A stretch of 64,000 nucleotides of DNA, taken from contig CAZMNN010000005.1 of the NCBI GenBank assembly GCA_964567665.1, forward strand, positions 1 through 64,000, given 5' to 3'. Source of the DNA: UBA1731 sp964567665 (GTDB lineage: Bacteria > Verrucomicrobiota > Kiritimatiellia > RFP12 > UBA1067). The translations under genes and the position numbers were made by a program. The notes beneath the pieces were generated by a model. It was not told the origin of the DNA. It searched no databases and worked only from the letters and a program-made list of their open reading frames with translations. The first letter of the stretch is position 1. Each line of letters opens with the position of its first letter. This document shows positions 33,676 through 42,832 of the stretch, piece after piece.

Positions 33676-33709
33676 GTAAAAAATTGGGGAAAACCGATTT
33701 TTTACTTGC
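33672..33709. repeat. Perfect 13-bp inverted repeat upstream of HU
   Basis: GCAAGTAAAAAAT at 33672-33684 and ATTTTTTACTTGC at 33697-33709 are exact inverted copies with a 12-base loop. The proximal arm overlaps the HU -35 hexamer, and the AT-rich body sits where an UP element would be. It is also just downstream of the mutS stop, so it may double as a mutS terminator. Confidence 0.7.
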
Positions 33710-33764
33710 TGCGGCGAAAATGCCGCCATCCGTTCCGCCTCCTGCGCACACAATGCGCCGGACG

Positions 33765-36179
33765 TCAGAACAGAGTCATCTGCCCTGGGATGTCGGAAAG
33801 CCGCCGGCGCGGTTTGCGCACAAGCTTCTGCGCATCCACGTCCAGTTCGTTCGCCTCGAGGTTCGCGAGTATCTTCCCTGCGCGGTCGACAACCGCAGGC
33901 GGAAGGCCGGCCATCGCGGCGACATGGATGCCGAACGACTTTTCGGCGACGCCCGGCGCGATTCTGCGCAGGAACACCATGCGGTCGCCATCCTGCTTCA
34001 CGCGCACCGTCCAGTTCTTCACGCCGGCGAAGCGTCCCGCAAGATCGGCAAGTTCATGGTAGTGCGTGGCGAACAGTGTCTTCGCCTTGACGCGCGGATT
34101 CTCGTGGAGATACTCGGCTACGCTCCATGCGATCGATATGCCGTCGAACGTGGAGGTGCCGCGCCCGATCTCGTCCAGCACTATGAGCGATTTCGGCGTT
34201 GCGTTGTTCAGTATGTTTGCGGTCTCCTGCATTTCGACGAGGAATGTGGAGCGTCCGCGAGAGAAGTCGTCCCCGGCGCCGATGCGCGTGAATATCCTGT
34301 CGATTGCGCCGACATGGGCGCTTGCCGCCGGCACGAACGACCCCATCTGCGCCATCGCGGCTATCGTGGCGACCTGCCTGATGTACGTGGACTTGCCGGC
34401 CATGTTCGGCCCGGTGATCAGCATTATCTGGTCGGAGGAGCCGTTCAGCCGCGTCGAGTTCGGCACGAACGGCTCGGCGTCCGGCAGCTGCTCGATTATC
34501 GGATGTCTGCCGTCCTCTATGTCGAGGGTGTCCGAATCGTCCACAGTCGGGCGGACGTATCCGGCGGCGAGTGCGCGGTCGGCGAACGAAAGCACCGCAT
34601 CGAGTTCGCCTATCGCCGCAGCGGTCTGCTGCACGACGGCGGTTCGGACTGCAATCTGCGCCACGATCGACCTGAAAAGCTCCTGCTCAAGGGCGAATGC
34701 CCGCTCCTGCGCACCGACGACCTTGCGTTCGTGGTCGGCCAGCTCTTCGGTGGTGTATCTTTCGCCCGCCGTGAGCGTCTGCCGCCGCACGTATTCCGGC
34801 GGTGCGAGATGCGCCTGAGATTTCGCTATTTCGATGTAGAAGCCGAACACGGAGTTGCGGCGCACCTTCAGCGTCTTTATGCCCGTGCGTTCAATCTCCT
34901 TCGCCTGATACTCCGCTATCCACCGATGTCCCTTTGCCGCCAGGTCGCGCAGTTCGTCAAGCTCCGCGCTGTAGCCGGGGGCGATGAGGTTCCCCTCCGT
35001 GAGCAGGACGTTCGGGTCTTCGGCTATACCGCGATCGACGAGCGAGATGATCTCCGTCTCAGGAGATAGGCGGGACTGTATATCCAATGCCAGTGCGCAG
35101 GACGGGTGCATAGCGTCCTTGATTCCGGCGACTGGGCGCAGAGATTCGGCCAGAGCTTTCAGGTCTCTGGCGTTCGCCCGCCCGGAATCGACTTTTGCGA
35201 TGAGCCGTTCGAGGTCGCGTACTCCGTCGAGCCGCGCTTGCAGCGTTGCGAGCCGTGTGCGGTCGTTGACGAAACACTCGACGGCGTCGAGGCGGGCGTT
35301 CACCGCTTCGGGACGCCGGAGGGGCTGCCGTATCCATGCTGCAAGGCGGCGTGCCCCCATCGGCGTCTTCGTGGCGTTGAGCGTTCCGAAGAGCGACGCT
35401 TCGCGAGACACTCCATCGCCCGGAAGAAGCGCAAGATGCCGTATCGTGCCGGCATCGAGCACAAGCGCATCCGCTGTGTCGAGAAGGCGGATCGACCTGA
35501 TGTGGTCTACGGCATGGTGAAGCGTCGTGTGGACATAGTACAGAAGCGCCCCGGCGGCGCACACGATGTCTCCCTTCCCCTCCAGTCCGAAACCGTCGAG
35601 GGACATCACATTGAAGTGCCGCCGAAGCTCATCGGTGGCGGCGTCAAGCGAGAACGTCCACCTGTTCGTCTCGTCCGGCACGAGCGTTTCGGCGGGGCGG
35701 TAGCGTGACAGTGCGTCGTCAATGCGCTGTTCGGAATCGAATCCCTCCACGAGGAACTCCCCCGTTGAAAGGTCGAGAAGGGCAAGCCCGGTTCCGTAGA
35801 CGGCGGCGATGTAGTTGTTCGCACATTCGTCGAGCAGCCCGTCCTCCGTCACCGTTCCCGGCGTGACGATGCGCGTCACTTCGCGCCGGACAAGTCCCTT
35901 CGCCGTCTTCGGATCCTCCACCTGGTCGCAGAGCGCCGCCGTCATGCCGGCGCGGATTAGCTTCGCGAGATAGGCGTTCAGCGCATGGTAGGGCACTCCG
36001 CACATCGGCTGGTTCCCGCGATGTGTGAGGGTGGCACCGAGAACCGGAGACGCCAGAACTGCGTCCTCTCCGAACATTTCGTAGAAATCGCCAAGCCGAA
36101 ACATCAAAATCGCGCCCTTCGGTATCTCCGATTTGATCCTGAGATACTGGCGCATCATGGGAGTTAGTTCTTCAGACAT
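33765..36179 (-). CDS. mutS: DNA mismatch repair protein MutS
   Basis: About 804 residues from ATG at 36179. MutS1-type: mismatch-binding F-x-E (F32 and E34 in GDFYEMFGEDA), connector and clamp domains, then the ATPase with Walker A TGPNMAGKST, Walker B SLIVLDEIGRGTSTFDG and the H-loop LFATHYHEL. It lacks little at the C-terminus and ends in QMTLF. It detects base mismatches and recruits MutL, which is not in this window. An in-frame ATG seven codons upstream lies within the promoter -10 region and is not credible. The gene has almost no 5' leader. Confidence 0.95.
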   Translation of the reverse strand: MSEELTPMMRQYLRIKSEIPKGAILMFRLGDFYEMFGEDAVLASPVLGATLTHRGNQPMCGVPYHALNAYLAKLIRAGMTAALCDQVEDPKTAKGLVRREVTRIVTPGTVTEDGLLDECANNYIAAVYGTGLALLDLSTGEFLVEGFDSEQRIDDALSRYRPAETLVPDETNRWTFSLDAATDELRRHFNVMSLDGFGLEGKGDIVCAAGALLYYVHTTLHHAVDHIRSIRLLDTADALVLDAGTIRHLALLPGDGVSREASLFGTLNATKTPMGARRLAAWIRQPLRRPEAVNARLDAVECFVNDRTRLATLQARLDGVRDLERLIAKVDSGRANARDLKALAESLRPVAGIKDAMHPSCALALDIQSRLSPETEIISLVDRGIAEDPNVLLTEGNLIAPGYSAELDELRDLAAKGHRWIAEYQAKEIERTGIKTLKVRRNSVFGFYIEIAKSQAHLAPPEYVRRQTLTAGERYTTEELADHERKVVGAQERAFALEQELFRSIVAQIAVRTAVVQQTAAAIGELDAVLSFADRALAAGYVRPTVDDSDTLDIEDGRHPIIEQLPDAEPFVPNSTRLNGSSDQIMLITGPNMAGKSTYIRQVATIAAMAQMGSFVPAASAHVGAIDRIFTRIGAGDDFSRGRSTFLVEMQETANILNNATPKSLIVLDEIGRGTSTFDGISIAWSVAEYLHENPRVKAKTLFATHYHELADLAGRFAGVKNWTVRVKQDGDRMVFLRRIAPGVAEKSFGIHVAAMAGLPPAVVDRAGKILANLEANELDVDAQKLVRKPRRRLSDIPGQMTLF

Positions 36180-36188
36180 ATATTGCGT

Positions 36189-36217
36189 ATTATACCACAC
36201 CCCTCGGTGTACCTCAA
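36189..36217 (-). promoter_or_regulatory. Promoter for mutS, leaderless arrangement
   Basis: Minus strand: TTGAGG (36217-36212), 17-bp spacer ending TGG, TATAAT (36194-36189). Nine bases lie between the -10 and ATG 36179, so the transcript should begin within about two bases of the start codon. Confidence 0.65.
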
Positions 36218-36245
36218 ATAAGATGTGCGGCGGCGATGCGCCTAA

Positions 36246-36274
36246 CTGACGCAGTTTGCGAATTGTGGTATAAT
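36246..36274 (+). promoter_or_regulatory. Promoter for tandem DUF1080 lipoprotein
   Basis: CTGACG (36246-36251), 17 bp ending TGG, TATAAT (36269-36274). Divergent from the mutS promoter, about 30 bp away. AAAGGAG at 36301-36307 with a good spacer precedes ATG 36316. Confidence 0.7.
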
Positions 36275-36315
36275 TGACAACAGTTTTCTTTCGTCACAAC
36301 CAAAGGAGTATACAT

Positions 36316-37791
36316 ATGAAAAACATCGCCCTTGTGGCGGCTGGTTCGATTCTCGCCGGGTGCATCTCTGCGCCGGAGGTGAAGTGCGGATACCACTGCA
36401 AGCCTGCGGCGGAAGTTGCCGCCAACGCCGATGCCGACGGCTTTGTGCCGCTCTTCAACGGCAAAGATCTCACCGGATGGATCGGTGCGACCGGAATGTA
36501 TGGTGTAGACCCCAAGGAGCCTGGCATACTGCAGTGCCTCCCCGACAGACAGGCGAAAGGCCAGCCCGGAAATCTCTGCACGGAGAAGCAGTACAGGAAC
36601 TTCGTTCTCCGCTTTGAGTTCTGTATGCCGGAGAACGGCAATAACGGCCTCGGCATCCGTATGCCAAACCCCAACGTCGACTCTGCCTACGGCGGAATGT
36701 GCGAGCTGCAGCTTCTTGACGACGGCGGAAGCCAGTACTACGACGCCAATGCCGGACAGGACAAGCTTCACGGCTACCAGTACACGGGAAGCGTGTACGG
36801 CATCGTTCCGAGCCGCCGCGACAATGTCGGCAAGCAGATCTGGGGCAAGGACAAGAACTTCACGGGAGGCGGATCCTACGTGAAGAAGCCTGGGATGTGG
36901 AACTTCGAGGAGGTTCGCGTAATCGGCAGCGAGATCGAGGTGTATCTCAACGGCGTGCTCATCACGAAGGCGGATGTGTCGAAGTTCAAGGGCGACGGCA
37001 CCGACACGCCGGACGGCAGGAAGCATCCCGGCCTCCACAACAAGATCGGACACATCGGCTGGCTCGGCCACGGGCACAACGTCAAGTGGCGCAACATCCG
37101 CATCAAGGAACTTCCTGAGGATGCGAAGATGGATGCGGTCTGCCCCTGCGCAGTCAAGAAATGCCCTGAAGGCTTCACAACGCTCTTCGACGGCAAGCCT
37201 GAGCAGCTCACCGCGAACTGGAAGGGCGTGACCACGCGTGAAGGGTTCGACAACCCGATCAAGCGCCAGGCGGCCACGGACGGCAAGCGCGCCGATATGC
37301 AGAAGTTCGCCGATGAGCATATGCTCAAGCACTGGACGGTCGATCGCGGCGTCCTCCGCTTCGATGGATTGAAGGGCGGCTATTCGCTCGCCACAAAGAA
37401 GGACTACAAGGATTTCGAGATGTTTGTCGATTGGCGCATCGTCTCCGTGCAGGGCGACTCCGGGCTGTATCTGCGCGGTTCGCCGCAGGTGCAGATATGG
37501 GATGCCCACAACCAGTGGCACATCGGCTCCGGCGGCCTGTACAACAACCAGAAGAATCCGTCCAAGGCCCTCAAGATCGCGGACAACCTCGTCGGCACAT
37601 GGAACACGTTCCGCATCAAGATGGTCGGCGAGAAGGTGTGGGTGTGGCTCAACGGCGAACTCGTGGTCGACAACACCACGCTTGAGAACTACTGGGACCG
37701 CAGCCGGCCGATATTTCCGGTCGAGCAGATCGAGCTTCAGTGCCACGGCGACCCCGTTGAATTCCGCAACATCTTCATAAAGGAACTTTGA
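36316..37791 (+). CDS. Tandem DUF1080 lipoprotein (two 3-keto-glycoside domains)
   Basis: 491 residues. Lipoprotein signal peptide (lipobox ILAGC, Cys about residue 16). Two DUF1080 jelly-roll domains follow, about 34-265 and about 288-490. The first begins FVPLFNGKDLTGWIG and contains NNGLGIRMPNP; the second begins FTTLFDGKPEQLTANW and contains GDSGLYLRGSPQVQIWD; each closes with a WRNIRIKEL or FRNIFIKEL strand. The domains probably arose by duplication and differ enough to have different substrates. Expected in the periplasm or outer membrane, acting on oxidised (3-keto) glycosides. An upstream in-frame ATG at 36274 overlaps the -10 and is excluded. Confidence 0.85.
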   Translation: MKNIALVAAGSILAGCISAPEVKCGYHCKPAAEVAANADADGFVPLFNGKDLTGWIGATGMYGVDPKEPGILQCLPDRQAKGQPGNLCTEKQYRNFVLRFEFCMPENGNNGLGIRMPNPNVDSAYGGMCELQLLDDGGSQYYDANAGQDKLHGYQYTGSVYGIVPSRRDNVGKQIWGKDKNFTGGGSYVKKPGMWNFEEVRVIGSEIEVYLNGVLITKADVSKFKGDGTDTPDGRKHPGLHNKIGHIGWLGHGHNVKWRNIRIKELPEDAKMDAVCPCAVKKCPEGFTTLFDGKPEQLTANWKGVTTREGFDNPIKRQAATDGKRADMQKFADEHMLKHWTVDRGVLRFDGLKGGYSLATKKDYKDFEMFVDWRIVSVQGDSGLYLRGSPQVQIWDAHNQWHIGSGGLYNNQKNPSKALKIADNLVGTWNTFRIKMVGEKVWVWLNGELVVDNTTLENYWDRSRPIFPVEQIELQCHGDPVEFRNIFIKEL

Positions 37792-37813
37792 TCAGGTTCC
37801 GCGTGACCGAGCC

Positions 37814-38836
37814 ATGAGCGCATCCATGAAAAAAGAGACGAGTCAGTTCCTCAAGAAGTCGTCGGGCGGCAAACCGCCGTCCCGAAAGGAGATCAAGAAG
37901 GGCGGTCTCGGCGGCCGTGGCGTCCTCGCACTCGTCGGGACGCCACAGCAGGCGGCGAACGTGGATGCGTTCGGCGGCGCAAGGCCGCAGACACCGGCGG
38001 TTTCGCGTCCGCCCGCCGCAGGGAACGGCGTCGTTGAGGTCGTTGCGGTCGACATCGAGCGAAGCCCGTATCAGGCCCGTGCCGAGTTTGACGCCGAGGC
38101 TCTCAAGGAGCTTGCGGATTCCATCCGCGCAAACGGCATCGTCCAGCCGCCGGTCGTGCGCCGTCTTCCAAACGGGAAGTACCAGCTGATCGCCGGTGAG
38201 CGAAGGACGCGGGCGGCGATCCAGGCCGGGCTGAAGAAGATCCCCGTGGTTCTTGTGGACGCAAGCGACCGCAAGGCTGCGGAGATGGGCGTTGTCGAGA
38301 ACATCCAGCGCAAAGACCTGAATGCGATCGAGGAGGCGGAGGGATACCGCCTCCTCAAGGATCAGTTCGGAATCACGCAGGAGGATGTCGCGGAGCGCGT
38401 CGGCAAGAGCCGTTCGGCAATAGCGAATTCCCTGCGCATCCTTGAGCTTCCCGATGAGGTCAAGCAGCTTCTGGCGCGCGGTCTGCTGTCGCCCGGACAC
38501 GCGAAAGTGCTGCTCTCCGTGGAGGGCGAGCACGACCGTACGCTTCTGGCACGCGAGTGCGTGGAGCGTTCGCTGACGGTGCGGGACCTCGAGAAGCGGG
38601 TGAAGAGGCTCACCCAGCCGGTTGTCGAGCCGAAGAAGGGTGTGCCTGACCTGCCTGAATCGTACGTACGCAGCCTTGTGGAGGAGCTTCACAGGCATCT
38701 CGGCTGCGCGGTGCGGCTTGCAAGCGGAATGAAACACGCCAACGGCAAGCATACCAAGGGCGTTTTGGAGATAGACTTCCAGAGCAATGACGACCTTGAC
38801 CGCGTATTGAATCTGATGGGTGTCAAGCTGGATTGA
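37814..38836 (+). CDS. parB: Chromosome-partitioning protein ParB/Spo0J
   Basis: 340 residues. N-terminal linker of about 70 residues rich in Lys and Gly, then the ParB CTP-binding domain with GERRTRAAIQAG and ENIQRKDLNAIEEAEGY, the parS-binding helix-turn-helix (ITQEDVAERVGKSRSAIANSLRIL) and a C-terminal dimerisation part. It loads on parS sites and organises the origin region. parA normally precedes parB; here the upstream gene is a DUF1080 lipoprotein, so parA is elsewhere. Overlaps the M28 peptidase start by four bases. No parS-like palindrome was noticed by eye. Confidence 0.92.
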   Translation: MSASMKKETSQFLKKSSGGKPPSRKEIKKGGLGGRGVLALVGTPQQAANVDAFGGARPQTPAVSRPPAAGNGVVEVVAVDIERSPYQARAEFDAEALKELADSIRANGIVQPPVVRRLPNGKYQLIAGERRTRAAIQAGLKKIPVVLVDASDRKAAEMGVVENIQRKDLNAIEEAEGYRLLKDQFGITQEDVAERVGKSRSAIANSLRILELPDEVKQLLARGLLSPGHAKVLLSVEGEHDRTLLARECVERSLTVRDLEKRVKRLTQPVVEPKKGVPDLPESYVRSLVEELHRHLGCAVRLASGMKHANGKHTKGVLEIDFQSNDDLDRVLNLMGVKLD

Positions 38837-39747
38837 AGAATACGCTCTCATCGCTGGCCGCAGCTTGCGGCATCCTGCTGTCCGCGTCCGGAGCCTCCAT
38901 CGTGTTCCAGGCGTCCGATGCAAGGGAGGCGTTCGCGGTCGCCTCTGATTTCGTGAGGGACTGCACTCCTCGCGATGCCGGAACGATACGCGGGCGGATA
39001 GCGGCGAACTGGCTGATGGATCGCGCAAGCCGCACCGGCGTAGATGCATTCTTGGATTCGTTCAGGGCGGATACGCCGGACGGCGAGCGAGCGTTCGCCA
39101 ACGTGATGGTGGAGTTCAAGGGCACAAGGGAGAATGCGCCGTGGGTTGTGCTCATCTCCCATTTCGACACCCCGCCGAACATCGGCAAGGGCTTCCAGGG
39201 TGCGAACGATGGAGCGTCGACGAGCGGTCTTCTCGTGGCTTTCGCCAACGCGATCCGCCGGGCGGGTCCGCAGCGCGACAACATCGCGCTCATATGGACG
39301 GATGCGGAGGAGTGCCGCTTGGCGTACTCGAAGAACGACGGACTGCAGGGGGCGAAACGCGCCGTTGCGCTGTTCAAGGAGAAAAGCCGCGCCGTCAAGG
39401 CCGCAATCGGACTTGACATGCTCGGCGACAGGGATCTTCACATCCGGATGCCGGCGAACGGGACGATGCAGCTTCAGAACGCCGTATTCAAGGCGGCGGA
39501 ACGCGCAGGGCTGCAGGGGCTTGTGTCGCTCGGATCAGACACCGTGAAGGACGACTTTTCGGTGTTCCTCGACGCCGGATGCCCGGCGGTCGATCTGATA
39601 GATTTCGATTACGGTTCCGCGCCAGGCAGGAACGACTACTGGCACACCGTGAACGACACCATGGACAAGATATGCGAGGAGTCTCTGCTGAAATCCGGAA
39701 TGCTTGTCGCTGAACTGCTCAACATGTTGGAAGGCAACACGAAATGA
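38833..39747 (+). CDS. M28-family zinc metallopeptidase, exported
   Basis: 304 residues from a TTG start overlapping the parB stop (TTGA). A Sec signal peptide (to about SASGAS) precedes an M28 fold. The zinc ligands are recognisable in order: His in SHFDTPP, bridging Asp in GANDGAS, Glu in DAEECR, Asp in LDMLGDRD, and His in DYWHTVNDTMDK. M28 members are aminopeptidases or glutaminyl-peptide cyclases; the short length and DYWHTV region resemble the cyclotransferase branch, but both are possible. Periplasmic. Followed by secA with four overlapping bases. Confidence 0.8.
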   Translation: MKNTLSSLAAACGILLSASGASIVFQASDAREAFAVASDFVRDCTPRDAGTIRGRIAANWLMDRASRTGVDAFLDSFRADTPDGERAFANVMVEFKGTRENAPWVVLISHFDTPPNIGKGFQGANDGASTSGLLVAFANAIRRAGPQRDNIALIWTDAEECRLAYSKNDGLQGAKRAVALFKEKSRAVKAAIGLDMLGDRDLHIRMPANGTMQLQNAVFKAAERAGLQGLVSLGSDTVKDDFSVFLDAGCPAVDLIDFDYGSAPGRNDYWHTVNDTMDKICEESLLKSGMLVAELLNMLEGNTK

Positions 39748-42700
39748 ACATCATCAAGATGATACTGGGCACCAAGAATGCCCGCGAACTCAAGAAACTC
39801 CGGCCGATTGTCGCCAAGATAAACCGCATCGAGGAGGAATACCAGAAAAAGGGGTTTTCCGACGAGGACTTCCCGCGCATGACGGCGGAGTTCAAGAAGC
39901 GAGTGGCGGACGGCGAATCGCTTGACGACATCCTGCCGGAGGCGTTTGCGCTTGTCAAGAACGCCTGCCGGCATCTCGTGGGGACGACTGAAGAGGTGTG
40001 CGGCCATGTGCTGAAGTGGGACATGGTTCCGTTCGACTGCCAGCTCATCGGCGGCATCGTGCTTCATCAGGGCAAGATCGCCGAGATGCAGACAGGTGAA
40101 GGCAAGACGCTCGTCGCAACGCTGCCGCTGTACCTGAACGCGCTCTCCGGCAAGAATGTGCAGCTTGTGACGGTGAACGACTATCTGGCGCTCCGCGACG
40201 CATCGTGGATGGGGCATCTCTACAGGTATCTCGGACTGACTGTCGGATGCATCCAGAACTCCATGGATTCGGCGCAGCGCCGTGAGCAGTACAGCTGCGA
40301 CATAACGTACGGAACGAACTCCGAATTCGGCTTCGACTACCTCCGCGACAACGGCATGGCCGTGCAGCCGGAGCAGGTCGTGCAGAACGGACACAACTTC
40401 GCCATCGTGGACGAAGTGGACTCGATCCTCATCGATGAGGCGCGTACGCCGCTCATCATCTCAGGGCCGGCAACGGTGTCCACAAGTGCGCAGTACACGG
40501 CTCTCAAGCCGCTTGTCGAGTCCATCGTGCGCGTCCAGACCCAGCAGTGCAACGAGCTTGTCTCGCAGGCGAAGAAGGCTCTTGCCGACGGCGACACGGA
40601 GGAGTGCAAGCGCAGAATATACCAGGTGTACCACTCCATGCCGAAGCACAAGCAGCTGCTGCACATGTTCGAGGATCCGAACGTGCGCAAGCTCCACGAG
40701 GACGTGGAGATGCAGATGCTTTCCGAAATGCGCAAGCAGGAGGGGATTGCCCTGCGCGAGAAGCTCTACTTCACGATTGACGAGCGCACCCGCGAGGTCG
40801 CGCTGACGGATCTCGGATGCGACAAGATGAATCCGCAGGATCCAAGGATGTTCGTGATTCCAGACCTCGCGGCGGCGATGAGCGAGCTGGACGGCGACAA
40901 ATCGCTCTCCGAACAGGAGCGCATCGAGCGCAAGCGCGACATCCAGTCGTCGTTCATGGAGAGGTCTCAGCGCGTGCACGTGGTCGATCAGCTTCTCCGC
41001 GCATACTGCCTCTACGAGCGCGACGTGGACTATGTTGTGCAGGATAACCACGTCTACATCGTGGACGAGTTCACCGGGCGCATACTTCCGGGCCGTCGCT
41101 GGTCCGACGGTCTTCATCAGGCGGTCGAGGCCAAGGAGGGCGTGGAGATCGAGAAGGAGAGCCAGACGCTCGCCACGATCACGATCCAGAACTACTTCCG
41201 CCTGTATGCGAAGCTCGCCGGCATGACCGGCACGGCGGAGACCGAGGCGCGGGAGTTCAAGGACATATACAAGCTTGGCGTCGTCTCCATACCCACGAAC
41301 CGGCCTGTGCGCCGCGTTGACGGCAACGACCAGATATACCGCACACAGCGCGAGAAGTACAAGGCGATCATCGCCGACGTGACCGAACGACACGCGAAGG
41401 GGCAGCCCATCCTGCTCGGCACGATGACGGTGGACACCTCGGAGGTGCTTTCCAGAATGCTCAAGCTGGCGCACATTCCGCACGAGGTGCTGAACGCGAA
41501 GAACCACGCCCGCGAGGCGGAGATCGTCTCCATGGCCGGACAGAAGGGCGCCGTCACCATCGCCACAAACATGGCGGGGCGCGGAACGGACATCAAGCTC
41601 GGACCGGGCGTTGTGGAGCTTGGCGGTCTTCACGTGCTTGGCTCCGAGCGGCACGAGTCGCGCCGCATCGACAGGCAGCTTCGCGGACGCTGCTCGCGTC
41701 AGGGCGACCCCGGATCGTCGCAGTTCTTCATCTCGCTCGAAGACCAGCTGATGCGCCTGTTCGGTTCGCAGAAGCTTTCCGGCATCATGCTCCGCCTCGG
41801 CCTCAAGGAGGGCGAGGTCATGGAGCACCGCTGGCTCAACAAGTCGGTTGAGACGGCGCAGAGGCGCGTGGAGCAGCAGCATTACGCGGTGCGCAAGCGT
41901 ACGCTTGAATACGATGACGTGATGAACAAGCAGCGCTCCATCGTGTACGAGCTGCGCGGAACGATACTGCGCGGAGATCAGGCCGCCGTCCACAACACGA
42001 TCCTGGACGTGATGAACGACCTGATCCTCACGCAGGCGGAGAAGTATCTCTTCGACGCCAAGGACGGCGATCTGTCCGCATTCTCGGATTGGCTTGGAGT
42101 CACGTTCCCGATTACGGTGACGGACGAGGAGCTGAAGCCGCTCATCGGACAGCCCCAGGCGGCGGGGGAACTTGTGATGAAGCGCGTAGAGGAGGCATAT
42201 GAGGCCAAGTGCGCAGTGGAGGATCAGCAGGTTCTCCCGTACATGGAGCGAGGCGTGTTCCTTGACGCGATAGACCGGCAGTGGCAGGACTATCTCCGTG
42301 CGATGGACGACCTGCGCCAGGGCGTAAACCTCCGTGCGTACGGACAGCGCGATCCGCTCATCGAGTACAAGCGCGAGGCGTTCCATATGTTCGAGCAGCT
42401 GATGAACGCCATCAAGACGGAAGTCGCAGTCGGCGAGTTCCGGGCCGCAACGGCGCGGACGGTGCGCAGGATGTTCGCCGCCGCCCGCACGAACGCCGAT
42501 CAGTTCGACGCTCAGGGCGAAGGGTCTGCCGACGCCTCCGCCGCATCCCAGAATCCGCCGCGCAAGAGTGCAGAACTTTCCGCGCCTGTCTCCGCAAAGG
42601 AGGCGTTTGCGGCGCTCATGGGCGTATCTCCCGACAAGGTGCGCCAGGCGGCGCCGCGTGGCGGTACGCAGTCTGGCGGTGCGACGGCACAGGGAGCGGC

Positions 42701-42788
42701 GACCATGCCGCGTGTCGGCAGGAACGATCCTTGCCCGTGCGGCAGCGGAAGGAAATACAAGAAGTGCTGCGGACGGAATCTGTTCTGA
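39744..42788 (+). CDS. secA: Preprotein translocase ATPase SecA
   Basis: 1014 residues, slightly longer than E. coli SecA. Nucleotide-binding domain 1 has EMQTGEGKTLVA (Walker A) and the DEAD-like VDEVDSILIDEARTPLI; the preprotein cross-linking and helical scaffold domains follow; the second ATPase half contains ATNMAGRGTDIKL. The tail ends with the zinc-binding SEC-C motif CPCGSGRKYKKCC, preceded by a variable Ala/Ser/Pro-rich linker (about residues 920-985). It drives Sec export of the signal-peptide proteins encoded around it. ATG overlaps the M28 stop (ATGA). Confidence 0.96.
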   Translation: MNIIKMILGTKNARELKKLRPIVAKINRIEEEYQKKGFSDEDFPRMTAEFKKRVADGESLDDILPEAFALVKNACRHLVGTTEEVCGHVLKWDMVPFDCQLIGGIVLHQGKIAEMQTGEGKTLVATLPLYLNALSGKNVQLVTVNDYLALRDASWMGHLYRYLGLTVGCIQNSMDSAQRREQYSCDITYGTNSEFGFDYLRDNGMAVQPEQVVQNGHNFAIVDEVDSILIDEARTPLIISGPATVSTSAQYTALKPLVESIVRVQTQQCNELVSQAKKALADGDTEECKRRIYQVYHSMPKHKQLLHMFEDPNVRKLHEDVEMQMLSEMRKQEGIALREKLYFTIDERTREVALTDLGCDKMNPQDPRMFVIPDLAAAMSELDGDKSLSEQERIERKRDIQSSFMERSQRVHVVDQLLRAYCLYERDVDYVVQDNHVYIVDEFTGRILPGRRWSDGLHQAVEAKEGVEIEKESQTLATITIQNYFRLYAKLAGMTGTAETEAREFKDIYKLGVVSIPTNRPVRRVDGNDQIYRTQREKYKAIIADVTERHAKGQPILLGTMTVDTSEVLSRMLKLAHIPHEVLNAKNHAREAEIVSMAGQKGAVTIATNMAGRGTDIKLGPGVVELGGLHVLGSERHESRRIDRQLRGRCSRQGDPGSSQFFISLEDQLMRLFGSQKLSGIMLRLGLKEGEVMEHRWLNKSVETAQRRVEQQHYAVRKRTLEYDDVMNKQRSIVYELRGTILRGDQAAVHNTILDVMNDLILTQAEKYLFDAKDGDLSAFSDWLGVTFPITVTDEELKPLIGQPQAAGELVMKRVEEAYEAKCAVEDQQVLPYMERGVFLDAIDRQWQDYLRAMDDLRQGVNLRAYGQRDPLIEYKREAFHMFEQLMNAIKTEVAVGEFRAATARTVRRMFAAARTNADQFDAQGEGSADASAASQNPPRKSAELSAPVSAKEAFAALMGVSPDKVRQAAPRGGTQSGGATAQGAATMPRVGRNDPCPCGSGRKYKKCCGRNLF

Positions 42789-42832
42789 TTGAGCAGTTCC
42801 GCCGCGCCGACGGTCTGCAAGCGTGAAGCGCC

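Noticed and set aside
37814..38836. parS sites near parB
   Set aside because: No sequence close to the usual 16-bp parS palindrome was noticed around parB; a systematic scan would be needed.
40461..42386. A 641-codon open frame antisense to secA
   Set aside because: SecA on the plus strand is beyond doubt; the antisense frame arises from GC-rich codon bias and resembles no protein.
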